Assembly (NCBI GenBank): GCA_934438175.1
Contig: CAKSBH010000002.1
Location: 62,001-126,000 of the forward strand
Origin: an uncultured Eubacteriales bacterium
GTDB lineage: Bacteria > Bacillota > Clostridia > Oscillospirales > UBA644
Direction of reading: 5' to 3'
Length of the DNA: 64,000 nt
Shown: piece after piece, positions 8,557 through 16,710 of the stretch
Layout: each line of letters opens with the position of its first letter
Numbering within the stretch: the first letter of the stretch is position 1
The notes under the pieces: generated by a model
The model's database searches: none
The model's input: the letters and a program-made list of their open reading frames with translations, nothing else
What the model was told of the DNA's origin: nothing
Position numbers and translations under genes: made by a program

Positions 8557-9576
8557 TCAGGCCGTTCCGTTGTCCGGAACGGCAATTCCGAGGTGGTGGT
8601 ATGCGGCAGGCGTGACACAGCGTCCGCGGGGTGTGCGTTTGAGGAATCCGATCTGCATCAGATACGGTTCGTAAACATCTTCAATGGTGACGGCTTCTTC
8701 TCCCACAACGGCAGCCAGCGTTTCCAGCCCGACGGGTCCGCCGCCGAATTTGCGGATAACGGCTTCCAGCAGCCGATGGTCGATGCTGTCCAATCCGATT
8801 TTATCTACATTCAGCCGCCCAAGCGCCAGATCTGCGGTTTCGCGGTCGATCGTTCCGTTTCCTACGACGTCGGCGAAATCCCGCACACGTTTCAGAAGCC
8901 GGTTTGCAATCCGGGGTGTACCCCGGGAGCGGGAGGCAATTTCCCTTGCCCCGTCTTCGGTGATGCCGATTCCGAGGATGCCTGCCGAACGCCGGACAAT
9001 ATCCGCCAACTCTTCGGGCGTATACATCTCCAGACGGAAGATCACGCCGAACCGATCCCGGAACGGGGCGGACAGCTGTCCGGAGCGTGTGGTTGCGCCG
9101 ATAAGCGTGAATTTGGGCAGGTCAAACCGGATGGAACGTGCCGACGGTCCTTTTCCGAGGATAATGTCAAATTCAAAATCTTCCATGGCGGGGTACAGAA
9201 CCTCCTCCACGGTGTGGGACAGGCGATGAATTTCGTCGATAAACAGAATGTCGCCTTCCTGCAGATTGGTCAGCAGGGCAACAATGTCGCCGGTCTTTTC
9301 CAGGGCGGGTCCGCTGGTGATGCGGATGGAAACGCCCATTTCGGCGGCAATGATGTTGGCAAGCGTTGTTTTTCCGAGTCCCGGAGGTCCGCAAAGAAGC
9401 GTGTGATCCAAAGCATCGCTGCGTTTTTTTGCCGCCTCGATGAACACGCTCAGATTTTCTTTTACCGGTTCTTGTCCGACATATTCGGTCAGTTTGCGGG
9501 GACGCAGGGAGGTTTCGGTGTCTTCTTCGTTCCGCAGGGTCTGAGAAGACAGAATCCGTTCGTCAAATCCTTCCAT
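8557..9576 (-). CDS. ruvB: Holliday junction branch migration ATPase RuvB
   Basis: RuvB is the hexameric AAA+ motor that drives branch migration of Holliday junctions together with RuvA. The 339-residue sequence starts with the usual LRPRKLTEYVGQEPVKENL, has Walker A GPPGLGKTT, Walker B LFIDEIHRL, sensor 1 LIGATTRSG, the arginine finger region and a C-terminal winged helix (GGPVGLETLAAVVGEE). Length and motifs are those of a complete enzyme. It follows ruvA by 10 bases. Confidence 0.97.
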   Translation of the reverse strand: MEGFDERILSSQTLRNEEDTETSLRPRKLTEYVGQEPVKENLSVFIEAAKKRSDALDHTLLCGPPGLGKTTLANIIAAEMGVSIRITSGPALEKTGDIVALLTNLQEGDILFIDEIHRLSHTVEEVLYPAMEDFEFDIILGKGPSARSIRFDLPKFTLIGATTRSGQLSAPFRDRFGVIFRLEMYTPEELADIVRRSAGILGIGITEDGAREIASRSRGTPRIANRLLKRVRDFADVVGNGTIDRETADLALGRLNVDKIGLDSIDHRLLEAVIRKFGGGPVGLETLAAVVGEEAVTIEDVYEPYLMQIGFLKRTPRGRCVTPAAYHHLGIAVPDNGTA

Positions 9577-9586
9577 ATCTTTCTCC

Positions 9587-10180
9587 TCATCTCAGGGTGT
9601 TGAGCAGACGGAGTGCCTGCTTGACCAGATCCTGTGCATTGTCGGCACTGCACCGGTCTACGGCGTGCTTCGCATCGTTGCGGATATAGCCGAGAGAGAC
9701 CAGGATCTCCACAGCATCGTCTTTTTCGTTGGGAAGAAACAGGGGCTGTGTTTCTTCCGGGCGGTTCAGCACATCCGGCGAAAATGCCAGTTTTCCCTTC
9801 AGTTCCAGGCAGATTCTCTGTGCGATCTTCGGCCCTATCCCGTTTGCCCGGGAAACGGCTTTATGATCGCCTTTCTCCACGGCTGCACCCAGTTCGTTGC
9901 TTGTGAGAACCGACAGAACAGCAAGTGCAGCCTTCGGTCCGACACCGCTGATGCCGATGAGGAGAAGAAACGCTTCCCGTTCGTCTTCATCGGCAAAGCC
10001 GTAAAGCTCCATCGCGTCTTCCCGAACGGAAAGATGGGTGTACAGCTTCACTTCATTCTGTGCAAAGATGGATTGATAGGTGTTTTCGGAAATGGAGCAA
10101 CGGTATCCAACACCTCCGCAGTCCACCACGGCTGTCCGGAGATCGGCATATGCCAGTTTCCCCCGAAGATAATCGTACAC
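9587..10180 (-). CDS. ruvA: Holliday junction DNA helicase subunit RuvA
   Basis: RuvA (197 residues) binds four-way junctions as a tetramer and loads RuvB. The N-terminal OB-fold is seen in MYDYLRGKLAYADL and GVGYRCSISENTY; two helix-hairpin-helix motifs follow (ISGVGPKAALAVLS and ANGIGPKIAQRICLELKGKL); the C-terminal RuvB-contact helix domain is at DDAVEILVSLGYI. The start codon is GTG at 10180, eight bases after AAGGAGG. It lies 13 bases after ruvC. Confidence 0.96.
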   Translation of the reverse strand: MYDYLRGKLAYADLRTAVVDCGGVGYRCSISENTYQSIFAQNEVKLYTHLSVREDAMELYGFADEDEREAFLLLIGISGVGPKAALAVLSVLTSNELGAAVEKGDHKAVSRANGIGPKIAQRICLELKGKLAFSPDVLNRPEETQPLFLPNEKDDAVEILVSLGYIRNDAKHAVDRCSADNAQDLVKQALRLLNTLR

Positions 10181-10193
10181 GGGCTGTCCTCCT

Positions 10194-10667
10194 TCAGTAA
10201 TTCATAACCTGTGCGTGGCACAGTGCGACTGCCAGGGCATCCGCCGCATCATCCGGACGGGGAATCTCACGGAGCCCGAGCAACAGCTTGACCATTTTCA
10301 TCACCTGCATTTTTTCGGCTTTTCCGTAGCCGACAACCGCCTGTTTTACTTCCGACGGCGTGTATTCATAGCAGGAAAGTCCGAGTTTCCGTGCCCCGAA
10401 CAGCAAAACCCCCCGCGCCTCTGCCACTTTGATGGCGGTGGTGATGTTGGTGTTGAAAAACAACTCCTCAAAGGCGGCGGTCTCTACCCGGTAATTCCGG
10501 ATGATTTGTTCCAGATCCCCGTAAATCTGCACCAAACGGTCTTCCATCGGGGTCTGTGGTGCGGTGCGTATGGCACCGTAATCCACAAACGTGAGTTTGC
10601 CGCGTGTGCAGTCCAGAATTCCCCAGCCAATCGTTCCGTATCCGGGGTCAATGCCGAGAACCCGCAT
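10194..10667 (-). CDS. ruvC: Crossover junction endodeoxyribonuclease RuvC
   Basis: RuvC (157 residues) is the dimeric metal-dependent resolvase that cuts Holliday junctions. Its catalytic acidic residues are visible in VLGIDPGYGTIGWG (first Asp), AAFEELFF (Glu) and the C-terminal PDDAADALAVALCHA. The ATG at 10667 begins one base after the smpB stop, and the GAAAGGA site is within the end of smpB. A longer in-frame start upstream would overlap smpB and lack the conserved N-terminus. Part of the ruvCAB cassette. Confidence 0.96.
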   Translation of the reverse strand: MRVLGIDPGYGTIGWGILDCTRGKLTFVDYGAIRTAPQTPMEDRLVQIYGDLEQIIRNYRVETAAFEELFFNTNITTAIKVAEARGVLLFGARKLGLSCYEYTPSEVKQAVVGYGKAEKMQVMKMVKLLLGLREIPRPDDAADALAVALCHAQVMNY

Positions 10668-10668
10668 T

Positions 10669-11124
10669 TCAGTCCCAGTCCTTTCGGGCGTCGGCACGGC
10701 GCATTTCCCGCTCGGCATCCGCGTGTGCGAGGGATTCCCGTTTATCGTACAGTTTTTTGCCCTTGCATATGCCGACTTCTACCTTGACCAGCGGTCCTTT
10801 GAGATAGACCGAGAGGGGAATGAGTGCTACGCCGGTTTTTTTTGTTTCGTTGAACAGCCGGAGAATCTCCTTTTTGTGCATCAGCAGCCGTTTGGGGCGC
10901 ATCGGATCCCGATTGAAAAGATTTCCCTTTTCGTAGGGGCTGATGTGCATTCCGCGCGCGATGAGTTCGCCGTTGCTGACAGTACAGTAGCTGTCCTTGA
11001 GATTGATCTGACCGAGCCGCACGGATTTGACCTCGGTTCCGGCAAGCGAAATGCCCGCTTCCAGCTTTTCGAGCACAAAATAATCGTGATAGGCCTTCCG
11101 GTTCTGGGCAAGGGTCTTGTTCAT
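10669..11124 (-). CDS. smpB: SsrA-binding protein SmpB
   Basis: SmpB (151 residues) binds tmRNA and delivers it to stalled ribosomes for trans-translation. Family hallmarks are NRKAYHDYFVLEKLEAGI at the N-terminus, LAGTEVKSVR, the region ARGMHISPYEKGN, and the lysine/arginine-rich C-terminal tail (HADAEREMRRADARKDWD). Its ATG overlaps the acn stop (ATGA). The tmRNA gene itself (ssrA), often nearby, is not seen in this window. Confidence 0.96.
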   Translation of the reverse strand: MNKTLAQNRKAYHDYFVLEKLEAGISLAGTEVKSVRLGQINLKDSYCTVSNGELIARGMHISPYEKGNLFNRDPMRPKRLLMHKKEILRLFNETKKTGVALIPLSVYLKGPLVKVEVGICKGKKLYDKRESLAHADAEREMRRADARKDWD

Positions 11125-13058
11125 GATTTTACTTCCTCTTTGGTCGCATTCAGCAATCCGCCCGCTGCAAGAATCCGACGCTGACGTTCGGACAGGGTCA
11201 GGCGCAGCGGAATCTCGGTGCCGGTCGTTTTATTTTTGAGAAAAACGGTTTCTTTGCCGGAGAGAACCTCCGTGCGGAGGTTTGTGAATTCCAATTCGTC
11301 CCCCAGCGAAAGAGCGTCGTAATCCGCATCGTTTTCAAACGTGAACGGAAGAATGCCGGAATTGATGAGATTTGCCGCATGAATCCGGGCAAAGGATTTT
11401 GCGATGACCGCTTTTACGCCGAGATACAGCGGAACCAGTGCGGCATGCTCCCGGCTGGAGCCCTGCCCGTAGTTCTGTCCGCCAACGATGATGCCGCCGT
11501 CCCACGCCTTTGCACGGGAAGGAAACTGCTCATCGCAGCGGGTGAAGCAGAATTCGGACATTTTGGGAATGTTGGACCGGAACGGAAGGATCTTGGATCC
11601 GGCGGGCATGATGTGATCGGTTGTGATGTTGTCGCCGACTTTGAGAAGTACCCGCTTTTCCAGCGTTTCGGCAAGTGCCGAGCCGATGGGGAACGGCTTG
11701 ATGTTGGGTCCGCGCAGAATCTCCACGTCCGTGCCCTCGGGCGCGGGATCCAGAATCATGTTGTCATCCACGGCAAAATGCTTCGGCATGGAGACCGCAA
11801 TGCCGTCCGGAAACAGTTCCCGGGGATCGGTTAGAACGCCGGTGATGGCACTGCATGCCGCCGTTTCCGGGCTGACAAGATAGAGGAGCGCGTCTTTCGT
11901 TCCGCTTCTGCCTTCAAAATTTCGGTTGAACGTGCGCAGGGAAACGCCCTTGCTGTTGGGCGATTGTCCCATGCCGATGCAGGGACCGCATGCGCATTCC
12001 AGGATCCGGGCGCCGGCTCCGATGATATCTGCCAGGGCGCCGTTTTCGGCAAGCATGGTCAGAACCTGTTTGGAACCCGGAGCGACCGCAAGCGATACGT
12101 TCGGGGCAACGGTTCTTCCCTTGAGAATGGCAGCGACCTTCATCAGATCCGTATACGACGAGTTCGTACAGGAGCCGATGCAGACCTGATCGACGGTCAT
12201 CCCGGCAAGGGATTCCACGGTCTTTACCGCATCCGGGCTGTGCGGGCAGGCACAAAGCGGCTCAATGGAGGAAAGGTCAAGGTCAATGGTGCGGTCGTAG
12301 ACGGCATCGGCATCGGCCTTTTCTTCGCGGTAATCCGCCTCTCTTCCCTGTGCGCGCAGAAATTCCCGTGTGTTTTCGTCCGAAGGAAAGACGCTGGTCG
12401 TTGCGCCCAGTTCGGCACCCATGTTGGTAATGGTCGCCCGTTCCGGGATGGACAGCGTTTTCACGCCCTCGCCGGCATATTCGATGACGAAACCGACCCC
12501 GCCTTTGACCGAGAGAATCTCCAGAATCCTGAGGATTACGTCTTTGGCGCCGACCATCGGCGAAAGACGTCCGGTCAGATTGACGCGAAGGACGCGGGGC
12601 ATGGTGAGATGAAAGGCGCCTCCGCCGAGAGCGACGGCAACATCAAGCCCTCCCGCACCAATGGCAAGCATACCGAGACCGCCGCCCGTGGGGGTGTGTG
12701 AATCCGAGCCGAGAAGCGTTTTGCCGGGAATTCCGAACCGTTCCAGATGTACCTGATGGCAGATGCCGTTGCCGGGGCGGGAGTATTTCAGCCCGTAACG
12801 GCGCGCAATGCTTTGCAGATAGCGGTGGTCATCGGCATTTTCAAAGCCGCTTTGCAACGTGTTGTGGTCAACGTACGCAACGGAAAGTTCGGTTTTTACC
12901 CGATCAACGCCCATGGTTTCAAACTGCAGATACGCCACCGTTCCGGTCGCGTCCTGTGTCAGCGTCTGATCGATGCGGATGGCAATTTCTTTTCCGGGCT
13001 CCATGGTTCCCTCAACAAGGTGATCCCGAATCAGTTTTTGTGTTAAATTCAGTCCCAT
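11121..13058 (-). CDS. acn: Aconitate hydratase
   Basis: A 645-residue aconitase, of the shorter single-chain form, that interconverts citrate and isocitrate through a [4Fe-4S] cluster. Cluster ligands are visible in GSCTNSSY and CACGPCIG; other family motifs are GSDSHTPTGGGLGMLAIGAGGLD and, in the C-terminal swivel domain, GGQNYGQGSSREHAAL. All three cysteines are present. Isopropylmalate and homoaconitate isomerases are relatives, but the single long chain favours aconitase. The ATG follows ACGGAG. Control is likely through the promoter and inverted repeat just upstream. It is the first gene of a nine-gene minus-strand run. Confidence 0.9.
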   Translation of the reverse strand: MGLNLTQKLIRDHLVEGTMEPGKEIAIRIDQTLTQDATGTVAYLQFETMGVDRVKTELSVAYVDHNTLQSGFENADDHRYLQSIARRYGLKYSRPGNGICHQVHLERFGIPGKTLLGSDSHTPTGGGLGMLAIGAGGLDVAVALGGGAFHLTMPRVLRVNLTGRLSPMVGAKDVILRILEILSVKGGVGFVIEYAGEGVKTLSIPERATITNMGAELGATTSVFPSDENTREFLRAQGREADYREEKADADAVYDRTIDLDLSSIEPLCACPHSPDAVKTVESLAGMTVDQVCIGSCTNSSYTDLMKVAAILKGRTVAPNVSLAVAPGSKQVLTMLAENGALADIIGAGARILECACGPCIGMGQSPNSKGVSLRTFNRNFEGRSGTKDALLYLVSPETAACSAITGVLTDPRELFPDGIAVSMPKHFAVDDNMILDPAPEGTDVEILRGPNIKPFPIGSALAETLEKRVLLKVGDNITTDHIMPAGSKILPFRSNIPKMSEFCFTRCDEQFPSRAKAWDGGIIVGGQNYGQGSSREHAALVPLYLGVKAVIAKSFARIHAANLINSGILPFTFENDADYDALSLGDELEFTNLRTEVLSGKETVFLKNKTTGTEIPLRLTLSERQRRILAAGGLLNATKEEVKS

Positions 13059-13098
13059 AATATACTCCGTCCCTGCCGTACTTCTGCGGCAAAACTCC

Positions 13099-13122
13099 TA
13101 TAAGATAAAATCTCATCTTATA
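13099..13122. promoter_or_regulatory. Candidate operator at the acn start point (8-8-8 inverted repeat)
   Basis: TATAAGAT (13099-13106) and ATCTTATA (13115-13122) are perfect 8-base arms with an 8-base spacer. The repeat begins at the edge of the -10 box and covers about +1 to +24, where a bound repressor would block transcription. I cannot assign the regulator; as RNA it would be only a weak A/U hairpin. Confidence 0.6.
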
Positions 13123-13150
13123 TTATATTATAAAGAAGGGAACTTGTCAA
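13122..13150 (-). promoter_or_regulatory. Consensus sigma-70-type promoter of the acn operon
   Basis: On the minus strand TTGACA (13150-13145) is separated by exactly 17 bases from TATAAT (13127-13122), a perfect housekeeping promoter. It reads into acn, about 64 bases away. The inverted repeat at 13099-13122 covers the expected start point. Confidence 0.9.
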
Positions 13151-13160
13151 TCGGAACGCA

Positions 13161-13190
13161 GAAAAAAACAGCATCCGCAAGCGGATGCTG
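13161..13190 (-). terminator. Intrinsic terminator of ychF
   Basis: CAGCATCCGC (13169-13178) is followed after two bases by its complement GCGGATGCTG (13181-13190). Read on the minus strand it is followed by TTTTTTTC. It lies 13 bases after the ychF stop and separates ychF from the acn promoter. Confidence 0.88.
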
Positions 13191-13203
13191 AGATAAAACA
13201 AAA

Positions 13204-14298
13204 TCAGACGTTGAATCGGAACACGACGATGTCGCCGTCTTTCATTACATAATCCTTCCCTTCGGAGCGGACCAATCCTTTTTCTTTGGCTGCGGTGTAA
13301 GTACCGCAGGCGACAAGATCTTCAAACGCCACCACCTCGGCACGGATGAAACCCCGTTCGAAATCCGAGTGAATCTTTCCGGCTGCCTGCGGAGCTCTGG
13401 TCCCCCGGCGGATGGTCCAGGCACGGACCTCTTCGGGGCCTGCCGTGAGGAAGCTGATGAGACCGAGAAGCGTGTACGAGGCCTTGATCAGCCGGATCAG
13501 CCCGCTTTCCTTCAGCCCGAGATCTTCCAGAAACAGTTTCTTTTCGTCCTCGTCCAGTTCGGTGAGGTCCTCTTCGGTTTTTGCGCAGACCGGTACAACT
13601 TCCGAGCCCTCGGCTGCGGCAAAGGCGCGGACTTTTTGCAGATAGGGGTTGGCTTCCGGGTCGGCGATTCCCGCTTCGCTCATGTTTGCGGCATAGATCA
13701 CCGGCTTGTCCGTAAGCAGATTGGCGGCGGCGACCGTTTTTGCCTCTTCTTCGGTGAAGGTCATGGTGCGGATGCATTTCCCGTCCTCCAGTGTGTGGAG
13801 AATCCGTTCAAACACTTCCACATCGGCAGCGGCCCGTTTGTCACCCTTGCTGTCTTTCTTTGCCTTTTCCATCCGCTTTTCTGCCGTTTCCATGTCGGCA
13901 AAAATGAGTTCCATATTGACCACGTCGATGTCCCGGATGGGGTCGATGGAGTTTTCCACGTGAATGACGTTGTCATCATCAAAACAGCGCACAACGTGTA
14001 AAATGGCGTCTACCTCGCGGATGTGAGACAGGAACTTGTTGCCCAGCCCTTCGCCTTTGGAGGCACCTTTGACCAGTCCGGCAATGTCCACGAATTCCAC
14101 GGTAGCGGGCGTATATTTCTTGGGGTCATACATTTTTGCCAGAACGTCCAGTCTCTCGTCCGGCACGGCAACGACTCCGACGTTCGGCTCAATGGTGCAG
14201 AACGCATAGTTGGCGGCTTCCGCCGCGCGGGAATTGGTGATGGCATTGAACAGGGTGCTTTTTCCCACGTTGGGCAATCCCACGATACCGAGTTTCAT
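13204..14298 (-). CDS. ychF: Redox-regulated ATPase/GTPase YchF
   Basis: YchF (364 residues) is a universally conserved Obg-related P-loop protein that prefers ATP and associates with ribosomes. The G1 loop is GLPNVGKST, G3 is DIAGLVKGAS, and the altered G4 (NMSE in IYAANMSEA) is the usual YchF form. The C-terminal TGS domain ends with the typical HSDFERGFIRAEV and GKDYVMKDGDIVVFRFNV. The start follows AAAGGGG. It has its own promoter (TTGATT/TATAAT) and terminator and is probably monocistronic. Confidence 0.96.
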   Translation of the reverse strand: MKLGIVGLPNVGKSTLFNAITNSRAAEAANYAFCTIEPNVGVVAVPDERLDVLAKMYDPKKYTPATVEFVDIAGLVKGASKGEGLGNKFLSHIREVDAILHVVRCFDDDNVIHVENSIDPIRDIDVVNMELIFADMETAEKRMEKAKKDSKGDKRAAADVEVFERILHTLEDGKCIRTMTFTEEEAKTVAAANLLTDKPVIYAANMSEAGIADPEANPYLQKVRAFAAAEGSEVVPVCAKTEEDLTELDEDEKKLFLEDLGLKESGLIRLIKASYTLLGLISFLTAGPEEVRAWTIRRGTRAPQAAGKIHSDFERGFIRAEVVAFEDLVACGTYTAAKEKGLVRSEGKDYVMKDGDIVVFRFNV

Positions 14299-14376
14299 AT
14301 GTTTGATCCCCTTTCGGATTTCCGTAGTTTTTCAGAGAATCCCGTCTTTTTTCGGGTTGACGGGACAGGTTCTTTC

Positions 14377-14405
14377 ATTATACTGTATTTTTTCGGTAAA
14401 ATCAA
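14377..14405 (-). promoter_or_regulatory. Promoter of ychF
   Basis: On the minus strand TTGATT (14405-14400) lies 17 bases before TATAAT (14382-14377). The transcript leader then contains a small CCCGTC/GACGGG hairpin before the ribosome site. It diverges from the rpsF promoter about 30 bases away. Confidence 0.82.
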
Positions 14406-14437
14406 GAGACCCCCATGCGGTTTTTGAAAAAAATCGC

Positions 14438-14466
14438 TTGACAAGAATTGAAAAATGGTATATAAT
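14438..14466 (+). promoter_or_regulatory. Consensus promoter of the rpsF operon
   Basis: TTGACA (14438-14443), a 17-base spacer and TATAAT (14461-14466) form a perfect promoter reading into rpsF, with a leader of about 105 bases. Confidence 0.9.
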
Positions 14467-14578
14467 TACAGATATGTGGCATTACGTCTGTTTGTGTCAC
14501 AGGCAAATCGGTGCGTTTTTTTGCACTGCCGCCTTGGAGATTTATATCTCCCATCATGTCCAGAAGGAGGGTAATATC
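14467..14578 (+). promoter_or_regulatory. Structured 5' leader of rpsF (possible S6:S18 autoregulatory site)
   Basis: The leader can fold into GGCA/TGCC (14502-14505 with 14527-14530) stacked on GTGC/GCAC (14511-14514 with 14523-14526), leaving a one-sided five-base bulge, with CCG next to the helix. A second hairpin GGAGAT/ATCTCC (14536-14541, 14546-14551) follows just before the ribosome site AGAAGGAGGG. Many bacteria control rpsF-rpsR through an S6:S18-binding leader containing a conserved CCG; whether this is one of them is an inference from position and shape only. Confidence 0.4.
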
Positions 14579-14875
14579 ATGACCAACAAGTACGAGACGA
14601 TTTTTGTACTGAGCGTGAAGACGTTCGATACGGAAGAGGCACTTGCCGCCGCAACCGAAAAGTTCAAAACGCTGATTACGGAAAACGGCGGAACGATCGA
14701 GAGTGTTGACGTCTGGGGCAAGAGAAGACTTGCGTACGACATCAACTACGAGAGCGAAGGATACTATGTTCTCATCAATTTTGAGGCAGACACCACGTTC
14801 CCGGCTGAACTCGACCGTATCTACCACATCACCAACGGCGTGCTTCGTTCCATCATTGTAAGAAAAGAAGCGTAA
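14579..14875 (+). CDS. rpsF: 30S ribosomal protein S6
   Basis: S6 (98 residues) sits on the platform of the 30S subunit and binds S18. The sequence shows the family strands KYETIFVLSV at the N-terminus, ENGGTIESVDVWGKRRLAYDI in the middle and GVLRSIIVRKEA at the end. The frame is open further upstream, but the ATG at 14579 has an excellent AGAAGGAGGG site and matches the family start. First gene of the classical rpsF-ssb-rpsR operon. Confidence 0.96.
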   Translation: MTNKYETIFVLSVKTFDTEEALAAATEKFKTLITENGGTIESVDVWGKRRLAYDINYESEGYYVLINFEADTTFPAELDRIYHITNGVLRSIIVRKEA

Positions 14876-14915
14876 ACGCCACACGCACAGGCGAAAAAAG
14901 AAAGGAGTCCGCATC

Positions 14916-15359
14916 ATGAACATCAACAAGGTTATTCTTATGGGAAGACTGACCGCTGACCCTGAGCTGAAAGTCAGCCAGAGCAACGTGCCGGTTCTTC
15001 GTTTCACCATTGCGGTCAGCCGCCGTATCCGGCGTGAGGAAACGGACTTTATCGACTGTGTAGCGTTCCGCCAGACTGCGGAATTCATCTCCAAATTCTT
15101 CCGCAAGGGCTCTGCCATCATTGCGTTCGGTTCGTTGCAGATTGAAAACTGGACAGACCGTGACGGCAAAAAGCAGCGTTCCGCGCGGGTTGTTGTGGAC
15201 GAGGTTCAGTTCGGTGAAAAGAGAGGCGACTCCGATCGGGGCGCTGTTCCTGCCGATGATTCCCGCCGTGAGCCGGTTGCGTTTTCCAACGCCCCCGCCT
15301 CCAACAGCGACGTATTTGACGACATCAAAGAAATTTCGGATGATGACCTGCCGTTCTGA
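14916..15359 (+). CDS. ssb: Single-stranded DNA-binding protein
   Basis: SSB (147 residues) coats single-stranded DNA in replication, repair and recombination. The OB-fold starts with MNINKVILMGRLTADPELK and contains DFIDCVAFRQTAEFISKFFRKG. A flexible linker leads to the acidic tip DDLPF, the docking peptide for partner proteins. Placed between rpsF and rpsR as in most Bacillota. Confidence 0.97.
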   Translation: MNINKVILMGRLTADPELKVSQSNVPVLRFTIAVSRRIRREETDFIDCVAFRQTAEFISKFFRKGSAIIAFGSLQIENWTDRDGKKQRSARVVVDEVQFGEKRGDSDRGAVPADDSRREPVAFSNAPASNSDVFDDIKEISDDDLPF

Positions 15360-15395
15360 AAACGGAACATCAAATTTTCAGAAAGGATAATTGTC

Positions 15396-15680
15396 ATGGA
15401 AAATAACGAGAGAACCGAAAGACCCGACCGTCCGGAAAGATCCGACCGGTCTGAGGGTTTTGTGAAAAGAAGACCGAGAAAAAAGGTTTGCCAGTTCTGC
15501 GCCGATAAGACGACCTCCATTGATTACAAGGATGTCAACAAACTGCGCAAGTTTATCAGCGAGAGAGGAAAGATCCTCCCCCGCCGTGTGACCTGCACCT
15601 GCGCAATGCATCAGCGTGAACTGACGGAAGCAATCAAGAGAGCGAGACAGATCGCCATCCTTCCGTACACCAGCGACTGA
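15396..15680 (+). CDS. rpsR: 30S ribosomal protein S18
   Basis: S18 (94 residues) pairs with S6 on the 30S platform. The core RKKVCQFCADKTTSIDYKDV and the later PRRVTCTCAMHQRELTEAIKRAR carry four cysteines (CxxC, CxC) of the zinc-binding form. The N-terminus has an unusually charged extension with repeated RPDRPERSDR-like units. It is followed by an intrinsic terminator, so it closes the ribosomal part of the operon. Confidence 0.96.
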   Translation: MENNERTERPDRPERSDRSEGFVKRRPRKKVCQFCADKTTSIDYKDVNKLRKFISERGKILPRRVTCTCAMHQRELTEAIKRARQIAILPYTSD

Positions 15681-15699
15681 GCCGGCAAAAAACAACAGT

Positions 15700-15735
15700 G
15701 GAATGGTGTTCCTGCGGAGCATCATTCCTTTTTTA
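15700..15735 (+). terminator. Intrinsic terminator after rpsR
   Basis: GGAATGGTG (15700-15708) pairs with CATCATTCC (15720-15728), with one G-U pair and an 11-base loop, followed by TTTTTT. It lies between rpsR and ispF. No clear promoter is seen between it and ispF, so it may act as a partial terminator that lowers ispF expression. Confidence 0.75.
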
Positions 15736-15750
15736 TTCGGAGGAAAAGCC

Positions 15751-16224
15751 ATGAGAATCGGATTCGGTTATGACGTTCACCGCTTTGTCGAGGGGCGTGC
15801 TTTGCGGCTTGGCGGGGTGGAGATTCCCTATGAAAAAGGGCTTCTCGGCCATTCGGATGCGGATGTTCTGATTCATGCGTTGATTGATGCTCTGTTCGGC
15901 GCAGCCGCTCTGGGAGATATCGGAACGCATTTTCCGGACACGGATGCCGCGTACAAGGGTGTAGACAGCCGCCTGCTTCTGCGTCATGCGGTGCAGAAGG
16001 TTCGGGATGCCGGCTATGCCGTGCAGAATGCAGATATGACTGTGGTTTGTCAGGCCCCGAAGCTTGCCCCTTATCTTGTATCCATCCGGAAATCTCTTGC
16101 CGATCTTCTCGGCGTGGATGTTTCGTGCGTCAGTGTCAAGGGAAAAACCGAAGAAGGGCTTGGCTTTACGGGGACAGGAGACGGCATCAAGGTGTATGCC
16201 GTGTGCCTGCTTTGCCATGTTTGA
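15751..16224 (+). CDS. ispF: 2-C-methyl-D-erythritol 2,4-cyclodiphosphate synthase
   Basis: IspF (157 residues) makes the cyclic diphosphate in the MEP pathway of isoprenoid synthesis, as a zinc-containing homotrimer. It shows GFGYDVHRF (metal-binding Asp and His), the LLGHSDADVLIHALIDALFGAAALGDIG signature, and the C-terminal KGKTEEGLGFTGTGDGI. The ATG at 15751 follows TTCGGAGGA. Other MEP genes are not in the window. It overlaps the next gene by eight bases. Confidence 0.96.
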   Translation: MRIGFGYDVHRFVEGRALRLGGVEIPYEKGLLGHSDADVLIHALIDALFGAAALGDIGTHFPDTDAAYKGVDSRLLLRHAVQKVRDAGYAVQNADMTVVCQAPKLAPYLVSIRKSLADLLGVDVSCVSVKGKTEEGLGFTGTGDGIKVYAVCLLCHV

Positions 16225-16708
16225 GCATTCGTTCGGCGCCGTATACGATGCGTCTTCTCTTGTTTTGATTCTCGGTTCGTTTCCGTCGGTGAAATCCCGG
16301 GAACAGGGATTCTATTATGCGCACCCGCAGAACCGGTTCTGGCGGGTGATGGGTGCGGTGACCGGAGAAGATGTGCCGGACGGAAAGGAAGCCCGCCGCG
16401 TGTTTCTGTTGCGGAATCGGATCGCTCTTTGGGATGTTCTTGCCGCCTGCGATGTGACCGGATCTTCGGACGCGAGCATCCGGAATGCCGTGCCCAACGA
16501 TCTTTCTTCGTTGCTGAACGGCTCGTCGGTGCGGAAGATCTTTGTCAACGGCAGGACGGCGGCAACGCTGTATGACCGTTTTCTTCTGTCGCAGACCGGC
16601 ATCCCGGCGGTCTGTCTCCCCTCAACCAGTCCTGCCAATGCCCGTTGCTCGCTCGATCGGCTGACCGGAATCTGGAAACAGGAAATCCATCCGTTTTTAC
16701 TGAAATGA
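16217..16708 (+). CDS. DNA-deoxyinosine/uracil glycosylase, UDG superfamily
   Basis: A 163-residue member of the uracil-DNA glycosylase superfamily, closest in pattern to the hypoxanthine/deoxyinosine-type (Mug-like) group. Motif I is ILGSFPSVKSREQGFYYAHP with QNRFWRVMGAVTG after it; the C-terminal motif is LPSTSPANARCSL, where an S-P-A/N stretch replaces the HPS-type loop. It should remove deaminated bases to start base excision repair. The ATG lies within the last codons of ispF; no separate promoter is seen, so translational coupling is likely. The exact base specificity cannot be told from sequence. Confidence 0.85.
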   Translation: MFEHSFGAVYDASSLVLILGSFPSVKSREQGFYYAHPQNRFWRVMGAVTGEDVPDGKEARRVFLLRNRIALWDVLAACDVTGSSDASIRNAVPNDLSSLLNGSSVRKIFVNGRTAATLYDRFLLSQTGIPAVCLPSTSPANARCSLDRLTGIWKQEIHPFLLK

Positions 16709-16710
16709 AG

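Noticed and set aside
10667..10718. Longer ruvC start overlapping smpB
   Set aside because: The extra residues do not match the family and the ATG at 10667 begins directly with the conserved VLGIDPG.
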